A stretch of DNA of 64,000 bases. Origin: Cryptomeria japonica. Lineage: Eukaryota; Streptophyta; Pinopsida; Cupressales; Cupressaceae. Numbering within the stretch: the first letter of the stretch is position 1; the number at the start of each line of letters is the position of its first letter. Location of the stretch: NCBI RefSeq assembly GCF_030272615.1, contig NC_081411.1, positions 210,685,744 to 210,749,743 on the forward strand, given 5' to 3'. This document shows positions 11,246 through 23,701 of this stretch, piece after piece. The translations under genes and the position numbers were made by a program. Below the pieces are notes generated by a model, which made no database searches, had not been told where the DNA came from, and worked only from the letters and a program-made list of their open reading frames with translations.

Positions 11246-14200
11246 ATGGAAAATACAAGTATTATTTTCAAGATGGACAGTCAAAAGTTTGATGGAAGAA
11301 ACTATACCATATGGAAGAGATAGATGGAGGTGCACTTGAAATTTCTTAGAGAAGATTACTATAAGATTACTAAGAATGTCTATGTTGTTCCTCAGAATGG
11401 ACCATCCACTCCTAATGAGGTTAAGGAAGTTGAATAGAACAACAAAGCGAAGGAAGCATTTCTTAGTGCCCTGACTGATTCTGAAATGACAAATGTTTTT
11501 GGACTTTAGACCACACATGAGATCTTAGGGGAAGTTTGAGATCCTATATGAAAGTGATAGTCAAGTGAAAGTTTCTAAGTTTCAAAGTTTGAAAGGAAAG
11601 TATGAGACATTGAAGATGGGAGATGATGAGAATACACATTCATACATGGCTAAGGTGAATGAACTTGTCCATGGTATCAGGAATGTCGGTGGAAAGATTA
11701 AGGAATATGAGATTGTTGCTAAGGTGTTGAGCTCTTTGCCTCCTTCTTATAAACATAAGGTTGCTTCTATTGATGAGATTCAAAGTGTGACTATAGTAAC
11801 AAGAGATGTGCTGGTTGGAAAGCTTGTTGCATTTGAGCTGAGTGAATTTAGAGAATCACATGGAAAGTCTGAGACTATATTTAGAGCATCAGCATTGGTA
11901 TTTGGTAAGAATAAGTATGATCTTGATTAGTGCAGGAAATCGCTTTATGGAAGAGAAAGAAGAGAGATAGTAGAGCAATAAATAGAGTTTGATGAGCTTT
12001 AAGAAATGATTGCTCAGAGATTGCCTAAAGGTGTCAGTAAGTATGATGGAAATTTTTCCTTGAAATGTTTTTCTTGTAATAAGACAAGACATTTTCATGT
12101 TATATGTCCAAAGAGAATGGCTTAAGTATGATAGGCATGATAAGTTTAAAAACCAAGATAGGAATGATAGATATGAGAAGCATGAAAAGTTTGATAAGCC
12201 TTATAAGTATAATCGAAAGTTTAGGAACCAGAAGAACTATTACTATGTTGCAGATGAAGGTGTTATAGATGACGAATTAGAAGGAGATGAAGTTGTGTTT
12301 ATTTCCATTAAAGAATATAGACTTGTGCCTATTGATTCCACTAGTTGTTATGTTGAGGAGAAAGCTTTGGATGCTAAAGTAGAAGAGAAGGATGAATGGG
12401 TAATTGACATCAGTTATTCACATCATATGATCGGTGATAAAAGAAAATTTGTAAGTGTGGAAAGGTATGATGGTGGAATAGTTATATTTCGAGATGACAA
12501 AGCCTATGTAGTCTGTGGGAGGGGTTCTATTTCTTTTGATGGTAAGGATAACACTGATGATGTCTTGTATGTTGAAGATTTAAAGCTTAATATTTTGAGT
12601 GTTGGACAGATGATTGATAAGGGTTATGATCTACAATTCAAGGATGTTAAATGCAAAATCTTGAATGCCTCTGGTAAAGAGATTGCATCTGGGAAGACTA
12701 AAGGCAATATTTTTCATTTGAATGATGGTGAGAAAAGTTGTTTGATTGCTAAGATAGATGAGAGCTAGTTGTAGCATATAAGAATGTGTCATATAAACTT
12801 TGATTCGTTGATCAAGATTAGTTCTACACAAGATATTAGAGATCTGCCTAGGATCGTTAAACCTGTCAATCCGATATGGAAGGAATGTCAGTTGGGTAAG
12901 AAAATAAGGATTTCTTTCAAGATTTAATTGTATACATCTAATGGATTGTTGGATCTTGTGCATACTAACCTTCTTAGGACCTACAAATTTTAGAAGTGTG
13001 CAGGGTGATAGATACTTTATGTTGCTAATTGATAATTATAAAGTTAAAACTGAGTGCAGATTGAAGCTAAAGTGTCTGAGATCTGATAGAGGTGGAGAAT
13101 TCTATTTTGGTGAGTTGAGTTCTTTCTATGAGATGCATGGAATCAAAAGTCAACTTTCTGCTCCTAGAAGCCCACAACAGAATAGAATTGTTGAGAGGAA
13201 GAATTGTATTATTTTGGATGCTAGAAGAACTATGTTGATTGAAGGAAATATTTCGAAGTTTTACTAGAGAGAAACTATTAGCACTACAGTCTATACATTT
13301 AATAGAGTTCATAGCAAAGGTGATACCAATAAGACCCCTTATGAGCTTTAGTTTGGTCATGTTCCTACTATAAGATATTTCAATTTTTTTGGTAGAAAAT
13401 GTTATATCAAGAGAGATGATGATATTGGAATGTTTGATGCTAGAAGTGATGAAGGTATATCTTCTACAAAGAGAAAAGCCTACTAGTTCTATAATAAGAG
13501 ATTGAGAAAGATAGTTGAGAGTGCAAATGTGAAAGTGGATGAGAACCTTGGGAAGGAGATCAGAGCTTATGATGATGGTCAAGATGTTGTTTTAGCTCCT
13601 ATTTAGCCTGAAGAGTCTAAGTAGAATGATCAGGTAGATATTGTTAATCTGGATGTTGTTGTTGTTGGTGATGATGTGAAGGAACTCGAGGATCAGAATA
13701 ATCAGAAGACTCTGAGGTGTGTTACATTGAATCATTCTAAAAATTAGATTATTTGTGATAAGAGTAAAGGTATGATGACTAGAAGAAGGCTAGCTTTAGA
13801 TGAAGTGTGTTTGATTTCTAAAGTTGAACCTAAAGATATTGTTGAAGCCTGTAAAGATGAAAAGTAGATAAGAGCCATGGTAAAAGACTTAGATCATATT
13901 GAAAATAACAACACTTGTGCCTAGATCTAAGGATAAAAATATTATTGGTACTAAATGGGTTTTCAAGAACAAACTAAATGAAGCTAGTGAATTGGTCTAA
14001 AATAAAGCTAGACTGACCTACAAAGGGTATTTATAGCAAGAAGGAACTAATTATTAAGAAAATAATTCTCCCATTGCCATAATTGAAGTTGTAGCTATTA
14101 GATTGTTACTTTCTTATGCTTCTTATAAAGATTTCAATGTATATCAGATGGATGTCAAATCTACATTTTTGAATGGTGATCTAGAGGAAGAGATTTACAT

Positions 14201-14318
14201 TGAGCAACCTAATGGATTTTCATTGTCGGATTATGGAGAGATGGTATGTAAGTTGAAGAAAGCACTTTATGGATTGAAACAAGATCCTAGAGCCTGGTAT
14301 GCTAGATGCATTAAGTTG
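11246..14318 (+). pseudogene. Copia gag-pol polyprotein remnant
   Basis: ATG at 11246 starts a Gag with QKFDGRNYTIWK. A UBN2-like part follows (KYETLKMGDDENTHSYMAKV), then a zinc knuckle CFSCNKTRHFHVICPKR near 12070. The protease motif is WVIDISYSHHM instead of the expected D-S-G, so the catalytic site is lost. GAG-pre-integrase (LKLNILSVGQM) and integrase (LRSDRGGEF, PQQNRIVERKN) follow. Between DNY and the LRSDRGGEF block there is too little sequence, which implies a deletion. RT is represented by GTKWVFKNKLNE and YQMDVKSTFLNGDLEEEIY but stops after AWYAR near 14307. The YVDD box and RNase H are absent. Stops and frameshifts occur throughout. Confidence 0.9.
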
Positions 14319-14629
14319 CATCAATCCGGTGGAACTCAGAGCCTTATTCTTTTATCTGGATTGATGAGTTGGTGTTGCTCCTCTATTGGAGTAGTCTGTT
14401 GATTTGGTTGTGTATCCCAGTGTGAGAGAGACTCATGATTCTATTTTGGAAGAGAGTCTGGTTTATTGTTTTGGAGATATTTGGCATTACTATCAAAGGG
14501 GGAGAGAGGTCATGTGAAAAACTGTTTTATCTATCTTGATCTTAGGGAGATTTTGCTAGTAATATCTTCTTTCTTTGCATTGACTATTTTTCACATTCAT
14601 ATGTTGTCATCAATGCCAAAGGGGGAAAT
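14319..14629 (+). other. Copia 3' untranslated region with polypurine tract
   Basis: Noncoding sequence follows the truncated RT. AAAGGGGGAAA at 14618-14628 lies one base before the 3' LTR and is the polypurine tract that primes plus-strand DNA. A similar purine run occurs near 14497 (aaagggggagag). Confidence 0.8.
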
Positions 14630-15914
14630 TGTTAGAGATTGTTGGGGAGATTGTTGGATTTGGTTGTTCATTGCTGCTACTAGGATATGTTGTTGTCATT
14701 GATGTCAACATATTCCTATGATTTATTCTGGTGAGTTTGGGAAGATCTTCTGATCCAGTTTTGTAGTTTAGTTATGTTGATCACAGTTTTGCAGAATCTG
14801 GTATTTCCTTCGGTATATTTTGATGTATTCTGATCTTGTACTAAGGATTTGGGATATTATTTTGGATGATCTTGTGTATCTTCATTTTAGATGGTTCATG
14901 ATTTGGTGCTCCACAAGTTATCTTTCTTCATGATAGTTGATGATTGGTTGTATTCTTGAGCTTTCTAGATGTTGATCGATGAAGATTTGAAAAGAGGTGT
15001 TGATGCAACTCTTCTAGATGGTTATAAAATGATTTATAGTGTTTCCTAGTCGTGTCCTACTTTTTTTGGTGATCCGCATTGATTGTTATGAAATCTTTTG
15101 GTGATTTCTATGAATCGGTGATTATTTTTGTGTTATGCGGTATTTTGGTGGTGTAGTGTGTTGCGATTGAACATGGTGTGATTTTCGATGGATGTGATCA
15201 GTTAGGAATTTGAATTAGATCCATTCTATGTAACATGAATCATTATATTGGTCTGGTGGTTGATCTTTATAATGTGTAATATAATTTTTGTAATTATGAG
15301 TTGAGGATTGAGGGTTTAGCCGACAATGTTATCAAGGTTGATGATTTGTATATATAGGTGATATATTCATGTAATTTAGGTGTTGGTATTGTGTCTACAT
15401 TATCAGAGAGAGGTGAATGTGCGATCAAGAGATTTATCCTTCATTGTTGAGTTTGTGGTGAGATTGGTGTTGCAGAGCAGACATTTGTTCTTAACTGGAA
15501 CTATAATCAAGCATTTGAAGATGCCATTCTTTCAGTTCATATCTTTTGGTTTGTAGTCCAATTCATATTGTAAGTTAGTGTGACTTCCCTGAGGGTTGTA
15601 ACCTTCCTGACATATATCTTATGAGCAGTGAGCTCTAGGTAGTGTGGTTGAATGCATGTGCATTGCCCTTTGTAATATTTTCACATACTACTGTAGAGTA
15701 TCATCTTACTGTGGGTAGTTTCCCACTGTGGACTTTCCCTTAACTGGGTTTTCCACATCAAAAATATTGGTGTTGTGTGTTGTGTTGTTAATTTGCTTAT
15801 CGGTTATTGATGTAGTTTTTTGTTTATGTTTTGAAGTTCAATTTTCTTAGATCCGATGAAGACTGATTCACACCCCCCCCTCCTCTCAGTCTTCTTTCTT
15901 GATTGTTGTTAACA
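14630..15914 (+). repeat. Copia 3' LTR
   Basis: It starts TGTTAGAGATTGTTGG and ends TTGTTAACA. It is a diverged copy of 9924-11189 with several indels. A TATA-like TGTATATATAGG lies near 15345. Confidence 0.92.
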
Positions 15915-16854
15915 TAGTATACTAGACATTTGATTGCTAACAATGGGGTCATGGATAATAAAAACTCTATTGCTAGTGAAAAGTCCATTTGGTGGAATCT
16001 TTTACACAAAGGTAAACCCTTGGCTCTCATCTAAGGTTTCTCAGCAAAAAAATAGGCCCATAAAGATATTAAAATGTTTAATGATACCATATGTAATGGT
16101 GCTTTGATTTCTTTGGAAGATCTCCAGCAAAAGTTTCTTATCCCTTTATCCAATTGGAGAACCTATGTTATGCTTAAGACTGCTCATGGCATGATTGATC
16201 TATCTAGGCCATGTGTAGTGAGGGATTATAGAGTCTCCTCCTACACATGGATGGATGGACCCACCTTTTCAAGTGCTAATGCTAAGTTGATTTATAACTC
16301 TCTACTTTTCAATTGCGATGTTATATTATATCTTAATTCCACTTGAGACTTGCATTATAATGCTAATGATTGGTAGAAAATATTTATCTTTCTTTAGCAG
16401 TCTACTATTCCTCTGAAACTTAAATGCTTTAAATGGTTCTTCCTAATACAACGATTTCCCATTAATCATTCACAGAATGCCAATCACATGTGCTCTATTT
16501 GGAGTGTCCATGGGAATACTATGCATATCTTCTTCAATTGTCTATTTCCTAAAGAAATTTGGAACATGTTTGGCATTAACTTTAATAGTTTTTTTTCTCA
16601 TAATAATGTTAAAAATGGATTGATTAAAACCATGAAAAAAGATGTCAATTATTTCTGGGTTATTTTTTTCATGTGAAATTCTATGGATTATTTATAAATT
16701 CTATAATGAGACAAGATTTTAGGGTAGAGAGAAGGTTCTTACTGAGTCTCTTAGGAAACTCATTTTCCATAATATTTCCTTGCATATTTTGTTAGTGATT
16801 AAGATCTAAGAAGAAAAGTTTGATGATTCATCTCCAGTTGTTGATACATTTTAG
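15915..16854 (+). pseudogene. LINE-1 ORF2, 3' part
   Basis: It continues the LINE frame interrupted at 9923. SEKSIWWNLLHKGKPLAL parallels GERSIWWNLSINDKPLAL in LINE-2. The zinc-binding RVT region follows (PLKLKCFKWFL, NHSQNANHMCSIW, HIFFNCLFPKEIW). The frame ends at TAG 16852-16854 (VVDTF), about 100 codons shorter than LINE-2. Several stops and a frameshift are present. Confidence 0.85.
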
Positions 16855-17075
16855 TAACATCATACAATATCTTTTGATATCATATACCTACACATTGTAC
16901 ACTATAATGTTACATCCCTTCTCATCTTTCGTTGTAGTACATGTATCACACAATGATATCGAGCTAACTGAAATAGTCGTCTGTGTTCTTGTAATTGTGG
17001 CTCAATAGCCCAGACAACTTTATTCTTCTCATGAGATATTTATAACTATTCTTACCCTTATATTTAATATAAAAA
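16855..17075 (+). other. LINE-1 3' untranslated region and A-rich tail
   Basis: Noncoding sequence runs from the ORF2 stop to an A-run at 17071-17078, immediately followed by the right TSD. Confidence 0.7.
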
Positions 17076-17090
17076 AAAGGTTGCATTTAT
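17076..17090. repeat. Right target-site duplication of LINE-1
   Basis: AAAGGTTGCATTTAT pairs with 5346-5360 (one C/T difference). Confidence 0.85.
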
Positions 17091-19490
17091 ATCAAGATTT
17101 TAGCTTTTACTTAATTTTAAAATTAATTGTTGGTTCATTTGAACATTAACACAACTCAAATTTAATGATTTCTTAAAGAAATTAGTTGAATTTTAAAACC
17201 CTAATTTAGACTATATATATTAGGGTTTAAATCATTGAAGGGTAACAATTTAATATACACTAATGTAATGATTCACAAGATCAAGAGTTAATAATTTTAG
17301 TTTTATAATATTTTAATAATTTTAACTAGATTAAAAATTTAAAGTAATTGAATTATAATCATAACTACATTAAACAAATGATTCAAGAATAACTACATTA
17401 CAAAAAATGATTTGAATGCATAATTTTAATCAACTTTAACATTAGTACATAAAAGTTTGTTAGCTATTGCATAAAAATTTTCATTCATAAAATAAATATA
17501 TATATTAAATTATGTTGTTTTGAATATATTTTTGAAATGAAATAAAAATAGAAAAGATATATTATTGAAAGGAATCATGCAATCTAATTGAATAAATGAA
17601 TCATGCAAAACTAGCTTAATCATGGAAAAACATCTATACCAATGTGAGAAATACTGGATCTCAAATTTGAAAAACAATATATACAATCATAAGCTTGACC
17701 CCTAACCCTAAACCTAATTGTCCTAAACTTAATTCAATCCTCATAGTAACACAAAAAAAAGATATGAATAAAATATTATTTATTGCATAAGTAAAAACAA
17801 TTGAATCAATCAAAATAAAGAAAAATAATAATTTGAAACTCTTTATACTACCGTTTTCTATTAGAAGAAAATAATAAATTTGTGCCTAGAATTATATATG
17901 AAGAAACAAATAAATTATATTTATTAAATGTGGTTTATAAATTATTTTATACTCATCAACACAAATTAAAATATTTTAATCATCTTTTTTATATAAATCT
18001 ATCAACATTTGTACTTAAAAGACCAAATACCTCGTACAAGAAATAAATTGATATTTAGGGTTAGGGTTACATTTTAACTAAGGGAAGGTTCAATTAGAGT
18101 AAATAAAACTGGACCATGACTATAAGCCTAATTAAATATTAAATAAAAAATAACCCTAACTCCAGCCCTAAACCAAATTGAACATTAAAACAAATTAAAC
18201 CCTAAGTTTTAATCTAATTGAACATTGTATTTAATTGGACTTTAACTCTATACGTAATTGAAACAAAATACTAAACCATTGATTTAACTAGGATGTCTCT
18301 AAGCTTATTTTATAGTATATATTATTAAATATATATATATATATAAGCTAGTTATTAAATCCTTTAAATTTTGGAAATGATTTGTTAAAGGACAAATTAA
18401 TTGGATTTGTGTGAGTCCTCTATCATAATAGTTCGGCAACCATTTGCATTACCTATAAAAGTTTAATTATTGAAAGGTTCAAAACTGATTCTTTATATAG
18501 ATGTGTTTCATTTTTTATTGTATTAATTTTTGTTTCAAATAAAATTTCTTTTCCTCAAATCACAAATTGAGTCAAAATATCAAAATATTTTAAAATTTCA
18601 AAGTTTGTAGAGGATTAAGAAACTAGAATACTAAAATCAGATCCATTTCTAATAATCATTCTATCAAGAAGAAATTTTGATCCATACTCAGAGAAGGACC
18701 AAATTCATTGGGATCATTTCAAATGAGATTTTAAACTAGAATTATAGTTGGTACATATACTACCACCTGTAATCAAAGGAGGTGGAAAGGATACATCAAA
18801 CCATAAACGTAAAAGAATTTTAACATTGTACAATGAAGTATATAAAAATATAGATCTATACACATAAAGTATTGTATAATTATATTTGAAACAATTAGAT
18901 TCATGTGAACAAGTGATCAATAAAAGTTACATAAGAATGTCTTTTTTCTGTTGGGTTGGCCCTCTTTTAAAATGGTAGCATTCAAATTAATTGAAGAACT
19001 TTAGAGATCTAATTGTGTATGTAGAAAAGTTTAAAATATCTAACATCTAAAATATTTTAAACTTTATAGTTCCAATGAAATTCATTATCTTTAAAAAAAT
19101 TAAATTATCATAATAAATTTTAATTATTATTTGATATTTCATATGAAATATAAATAATACAAATAAATTTCAAATTTAAATCTAAATTAAAATTAAAATA
19201 AGAAAATCTAAATACAAATTCAATATATTTTAAAATTTAAATATTAAATGAAAAACCAGTAACAAATAATACATGTATTAACTAAATAATAAAAGTAAAA
19301 ATAATTTTTTAATTTGTTATAATTCAAATATTAATAAAATTGTATTTAAGAAAAATAATAGTGAAAATACATAGGGACAAAATTAGTTCACTCCGGTAAT
19401 TGATTTTCCTATGATGGCGTTGTGTGCTTGTGGAGGAGGCTTCATGACAAGAATTAGGGGAAACCCTAGCCGTGCCTTTTTCTGCTCTAT

Positions 19491-20217
19491 ATAATTATTT
19501 TTAAATAATTATATGTATTGAAAATGTACTATTATTTATCTATATATTTAAAAAACTAGATAAGTGATATTAATGATATTATTAAAATTTCTACATAATC
19601 CTAAAATCACTCGTGTATATTACTATAATATAATATTTATCAAAATTAATAAAAATACAATTTTAAAAAGTCTAAAATATAACATTTATTAAATATATAA
19701 CAAACCAATAATATATTATATTTATCATTATTATTATATAAATGTTAAAATTTGGTAAGAAATGAAAAAAATAAAATAAATTATCACGTGTTTCCCAAAT
19801 TGTACGTTTAACTAGGCGTGGATCCCTAATACTATTATTTAAAAATAATTATATTTATTGAAAATGTAATATTATTTATCTATATTTTTAAATATTTAAA
19901 TAAATGATATTAATGATATTAATGAAAATTTTTACATAATCCTAAAATCACTCGTGTATATTATTATAAGAAAATATATATCAAAATTAATGAAAATACA
20001 ATTTTAAAAAGTCTAAAATATAACATTTAATAAAGATATTAAATATATAATAAACCAATAATATATTATATTTATTATTATTATTATATAAACGTTAAAA
20101 TTTGGTAAGAAATGAAAAAATTAAAATAAATTATTTCTAAAACTAAAAAAAATAAACAACACTAACATAAACTATCAACACGTGTTTCCCAAATTGTACG
20201 TTTAACTAGGCCTGGAA
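19491..20217 (+). repeat. Direct duplication, two diverged copies of about 330-390 bp
   Basis: Copy 1 (about 19491-19821) and copy 2 (about 19831-20217) share the same order of motifs. Both start near TATTGAAAATGTA and contain CCTAAAATCACTCGTGTATATTA. Both end with GTTTCCCAAATTGTACGTTT followed by AACTAGGC. Copy 2 has extra sequence before the shared end. Confidence 0.85.
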
Positions 20218-20295
20218 GACTTTTGATAGTTGGAAGTTGGAACGTCACAGACATAAAATGCGCCTAAATTATAAATATTTTCATGTATTTACAAA

Positions 20296-20690
20296 AATAA
20301 ATTATTTTCTTAATATTTTAAAATGTAAATTTATTGTAATGTAAGTATATATTTTATCAAAGATATTATAAATAAAATATTTCATATCTATATATTTTAT
20401 TTCAGTTAGTAAGAAAATATTAAATTATTTTTAATATATATTAAAATATTAACATATATGCTATATATTTATGATAATGAATAATTATCAATAAATTATT
20501 TTCTTAATATTTTAAAATGTAAATTTATTGTAATGTAAGTATATATTTTATCAAAGATGTTATAAATAAAATATTTCATATCTATATATTTTATTTCAAT
20601 TATTAAAAAAATATTAAATTATTTTTAATATATATTTATAAAATATTAACATATATGCTATATATTTATGATAATGAATAATTATCAATA
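20296..20690 (+). repeat. Tandem duplication, about 194-bp unit
   Basis: Copy 1 20296-20489 and copy 2 from 20490 to about 20690 are nearly identical, sharing TTTATTGTAATGTAAGTATA and ATATGCTATATATTTATGAT. Confidence 0.9.
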
Positions 20691-21510
20691 ATATATGAAA
20701 TAAAAATATTAAAAAATTAAAAATCTTTACATAACTTTTTCAAAAATCTATTATAATTGGATGAAAAGAATATTAAAACAAAAAAATTTAATCCAATGAT
20801 TTAGAACTCAACTCTTCACAAAATAAACACTATAATCTTTTTCCAACATTATCCATGAAAAATATCTCCCCTATCAAATACAATGAAATAGGATCAATCA
20901 ATAGGTGCAAGAAATATGAAATCTGAAAACAGAGGGGCAAATAGAAACACAGAATGCTACAGAAAATCTTTATTGCTATTTTGGGATCGAATTTAAATAA
21001 CTTTTACCTATTTTTAGATCTGCTTGTATTAAAACTTTCCTTAGGCAATTGTTAAAAAAAAATTCGAACAATCTAATAGCTTTGCTTTATGTATAGGTGT
21101 TTAAATATCCATCTCTATATATATAGTTTTTAGATTAAAATGTTCTGTTTATTTATGAAATATCTTCATTAAATGCTTTTTCATTTCAAATATACTTCAA
21201 AACTGTGATAATCTATTTTTATCATTCTAAATAATTAGTTAAATGGTAAAAAATCATAAATATGTACACATGCATCATATAAAATATCTTATGACTAGAT
21301 TTGGGTATAAATATTTAAATTTATTTTACCTACTAAATTGTTTTTGATTAAAAAAGCAGTGAGAACTAGGGCATTGACCCTTTACATAGCAGAACTATTA
21401 ACGAGACAACACTGCAAAAACAACACTATAACAACATTAACTTCAACTAATAACAAAAAGAGACCAAGTCTTAGAAAATAAAAAACTACAGCAAAAAACA
21501 CAAAAACAAA

Positions 21511-23610
21511 CTACAGGGATGCCTTTCGCACCCCAGTGGCATCAATGGCATTGTTCCATTTATTAGAAAGGAACTTATACAGGTCCTTAGCCTCCTTCTT
21601 ATCCTCCTTCGTGTCCGCAGTACGTTTCCGTAGAGAGAGGGTGAGCACTGAGCTATGTAAAACCTGCAAATCAAATTTGTTAAGGCTCGCAATTTGGGCA
21701 TCCCAGGCCTCCATCTTGCTCTTGAGCCGATTGACATTGTCCATGATAGCTTGCAATTCAAGAATAGGACCAGGTTCTCAATCCTCTATGTGATGTTCAA
21801 CACGTTCATTCACAACTTTTCCATTTGCTCCAGAGTAGGGACACCCTGGGGGTTCACAGTAGCCATGTCATCCATAGTCTTATCCATCACCTTGGCCACC
21901 TCTTCAACAAGGGAATAGTCAATATCATTGCCCAAGTCCATCAGGGGAAGATAGTTCATCATCTGTTCCACCATCTTTAAATCCGAGTCCAAGTTACTAG
22001 AGTTTGGGGCTTTGGTATCATAATTTTGCTCACCCATAACACCCATAGTGCCCATGTTCATAGGGGCCCTATCCTTAACATCAACAGAGTCTTGGGCTTG
22101 CATCTCTGAATTGCCCGTGCCAGTAGCACCAACAGTGTTCAAAACCATGGGGTCTGTAGTCATATCCACATCCGCAACATCCTCACTAGGGGCCCCCATA
22201 GTTGTATTAGGGTCTTCTCCCTCCTTGTCATCAATGGGGTCCTCCTCTGAGTCAATATTTTCAATCACATGGGTCTTCTTTTTGCGCAAGCTTTTGGAAG
22301 AAAATTTGGAGGATCTCGTTTTAACCGAAGTATCAGGGGAAGGATTTTCATTCTCTGCATCCTCAGAGGACGAATTGTCATCAAAGACAATACATTTGCA
22401 TTTAATAGGGGTTTTGCCTTTGCCCTTGGACAGGGAGCAGGAAAAGCTAGGAGAGGTAGATAGAGTCAAGCTGGGGGAGACCGCAGATAAAGAAACAATA
22501 GAGGCATAAGTAGGCAAAGACATGGAGAAGTTTGTCATAGAAAAGCCTTCATGAGGATACTAGAAAATCTAGGGAAGGTCGTAGACAGGGCGCCAAGCTG
22601 CTGAGGAGTAGGCATGGGGGCTGAGAGAGCGAGAGGTTCCGGAGGGGCAAAAGGGTCTCATGAAATTTGTACAGCCTATAAATGAGGCCCTGGTGAGGGA
22701 GCTAGGGCATCTTATCCCCATGTTTGGGGTCCATTGTGTCTTTAATAGAGCTTTCAATAGAATGTTGTAAATAAAAGGGCAGACAAAGCAAATCATTATT
22801 GCGGAAACGATTTAGAAGGGGCAAATGATAGTAGTAAAATACCTTGTGCCTACCCTCGAGAGTGAAGTACTTCATGATCATAAGCCAAATCGTATTCCAT
22901 GGGTGTTTAAGCCCTTCCCAAGAAAACCCACCCTAGAGTTTGATAGGTTCCTCATGGTTGCGGAAGAAGTGTTTCAGACCTTCGATGTTGGCAAGATGGT
23001 TGGTGCACTTCCAACATAGTCCGTCGAGGGCCAGCTTCGTAGCTTGGGAAATTGTTTCCTTAGAGACATCAAAAGAAATGCTTCCCACCGAAACACACCT
23101 CCCAGACCAGGAGGAGGCAAAAGCAGCTAAGAGCTGCTTATAGTGACCCTGCAAACATTCCAAAAAATCACTGACCCCTCCTTCAACGTAGAAATTCTAG
23201 ACCAGGGGTTCATTCTTGAAATCATCCGGATTGTTCGGTTCTTATCTAACTCTTTCATCCCCCATATCCTTCGCAAATAGAGCTTCTTTATACATGAAAA
23301 AATTATCGCAGAGAAAATTGTAGAGACACTTGGAGAAGCAAGCCAAGAAAACACAATGCAAAGTGTGCGAGCCCAGCGTCATTAAGTGAGACATGAAGTT
23401 GGGCGCATGGGAAAAATTAAAATCACATTTAGAAATGATACCCTGGTTACGAGGCATGAAGAGCCAACAAATATAGGCAGCAACCAACATGTTACCAATC
23501 CAATCACACCTCATCATGATGCGGTAAGCCCAAAGGACTTGCCAACAAAGCAGCACGTCCATCACCATCAACCTGGCCGAACAAGTCACCACCACATCGA
23601 CATAGATCAA
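21511..23610 (-). pseudogene. ORFX: unidentified ORF downstream of LINE-3 RNase H
   Basis: From 23610 to about 22930 a single minus-strand frame is broken only by stops at 23242-23244 and nearby. It includes WSGRCVSVGSISFDVSKETI and SQATKLALDGLCWK. It continues with MIMKYFTLEGRHKVFYYY and LPHQGLIYRLYKFHE after another stop and a frame change. The next part (22538-21810) is Ser/Pro/Asp-rich with basic clusters (KGKGKTPIKCKC, SLRKKKTHVIENIDSEEDP). The end is coiled-coil-like and finishes LYKFLSNKWNNAID. It resembles TE-associated ORFs of unknown role in plants; I cannot name the family with certainty. Its C-terminal half recurs four times between 34.6 and 53.6 kb. Confidence 0.55.
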
Positions 23611-23701
23611 AGGGATATTCTCATAATTTGAATTATGAAACCAACACCTCTAGATGACACCAAAGGAAGAGATGAGAGTAAGGAAAACACTTTGCAGCAG
23701 C

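Larger units (their letters stand above)
9924..15914 (+). mobile_element. Ty1/copia element with both LTRs, inserted in LINE-1
   Basis: LTRs at 9924-11189 and 14630-15914 flank a decayed internal region with PBS, gag-pol remnant and PPT. The flanking 5-mers gagta (9919-9923) and tagta (15915-15919) look like a TSD with one change, and the LINE reading continues across the insertion. The LTRs differ by many substitutions and indels, so the element is old. RT is truncated and RNase H is absent, so it cannot move by itself. Confidence 0.92.
5361..17075 (+). mobile_element. LINE-1: full-length L1-like LINE split by a copia element
   Basis: It is bounded by a 15-bp TSD and ends in an A-run (17071-17078). 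Without the copia insertion (9924-15914) the LINE is about 5.7 kb. It has a 5' leader, an ORF1 remnant, and an ORF2 with endonuclease, RT and zinc-binding regions, all broken by many frameshifts and stops. Its ORF2 is clearly related to LINE-2 at 54.3-58.2 kb (shared NWRPITLLN, FIKGRYILEN, LSLAGR-QVCQK). Its decay is much heavier than that of LINE-2, so it is older. Confidence 0.9.
17091..21339. other. AT-rich intergenic DNA with local duplications
   Basis: No credible coding region is seen. Degenerate telomere-like words (CCCTAACCCTAAACC near 17700; others to 18200) are scattered here. Two local duplications are listed separately. The stretch 19380-19490 is less AT-rich (ggaggaggcttcatgac, aaaccctagccgtg) but holds no supported gene. 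Confidence 0.5.

Noticed and set aside
9919-15919. Treating the repeated CWGD-x-WLFIAATRICCCH ending of two ORFs as a protein family
   Set aside because: Both copies are the translated start of the copia LTRs (9924 and 14630), not a conserved protein.
22048-22509. 153-codon plus-strand ORF
   Set aside because: Antisense to ORFX. ORFX has sense-strand conservation with the array units, while this frame does not.
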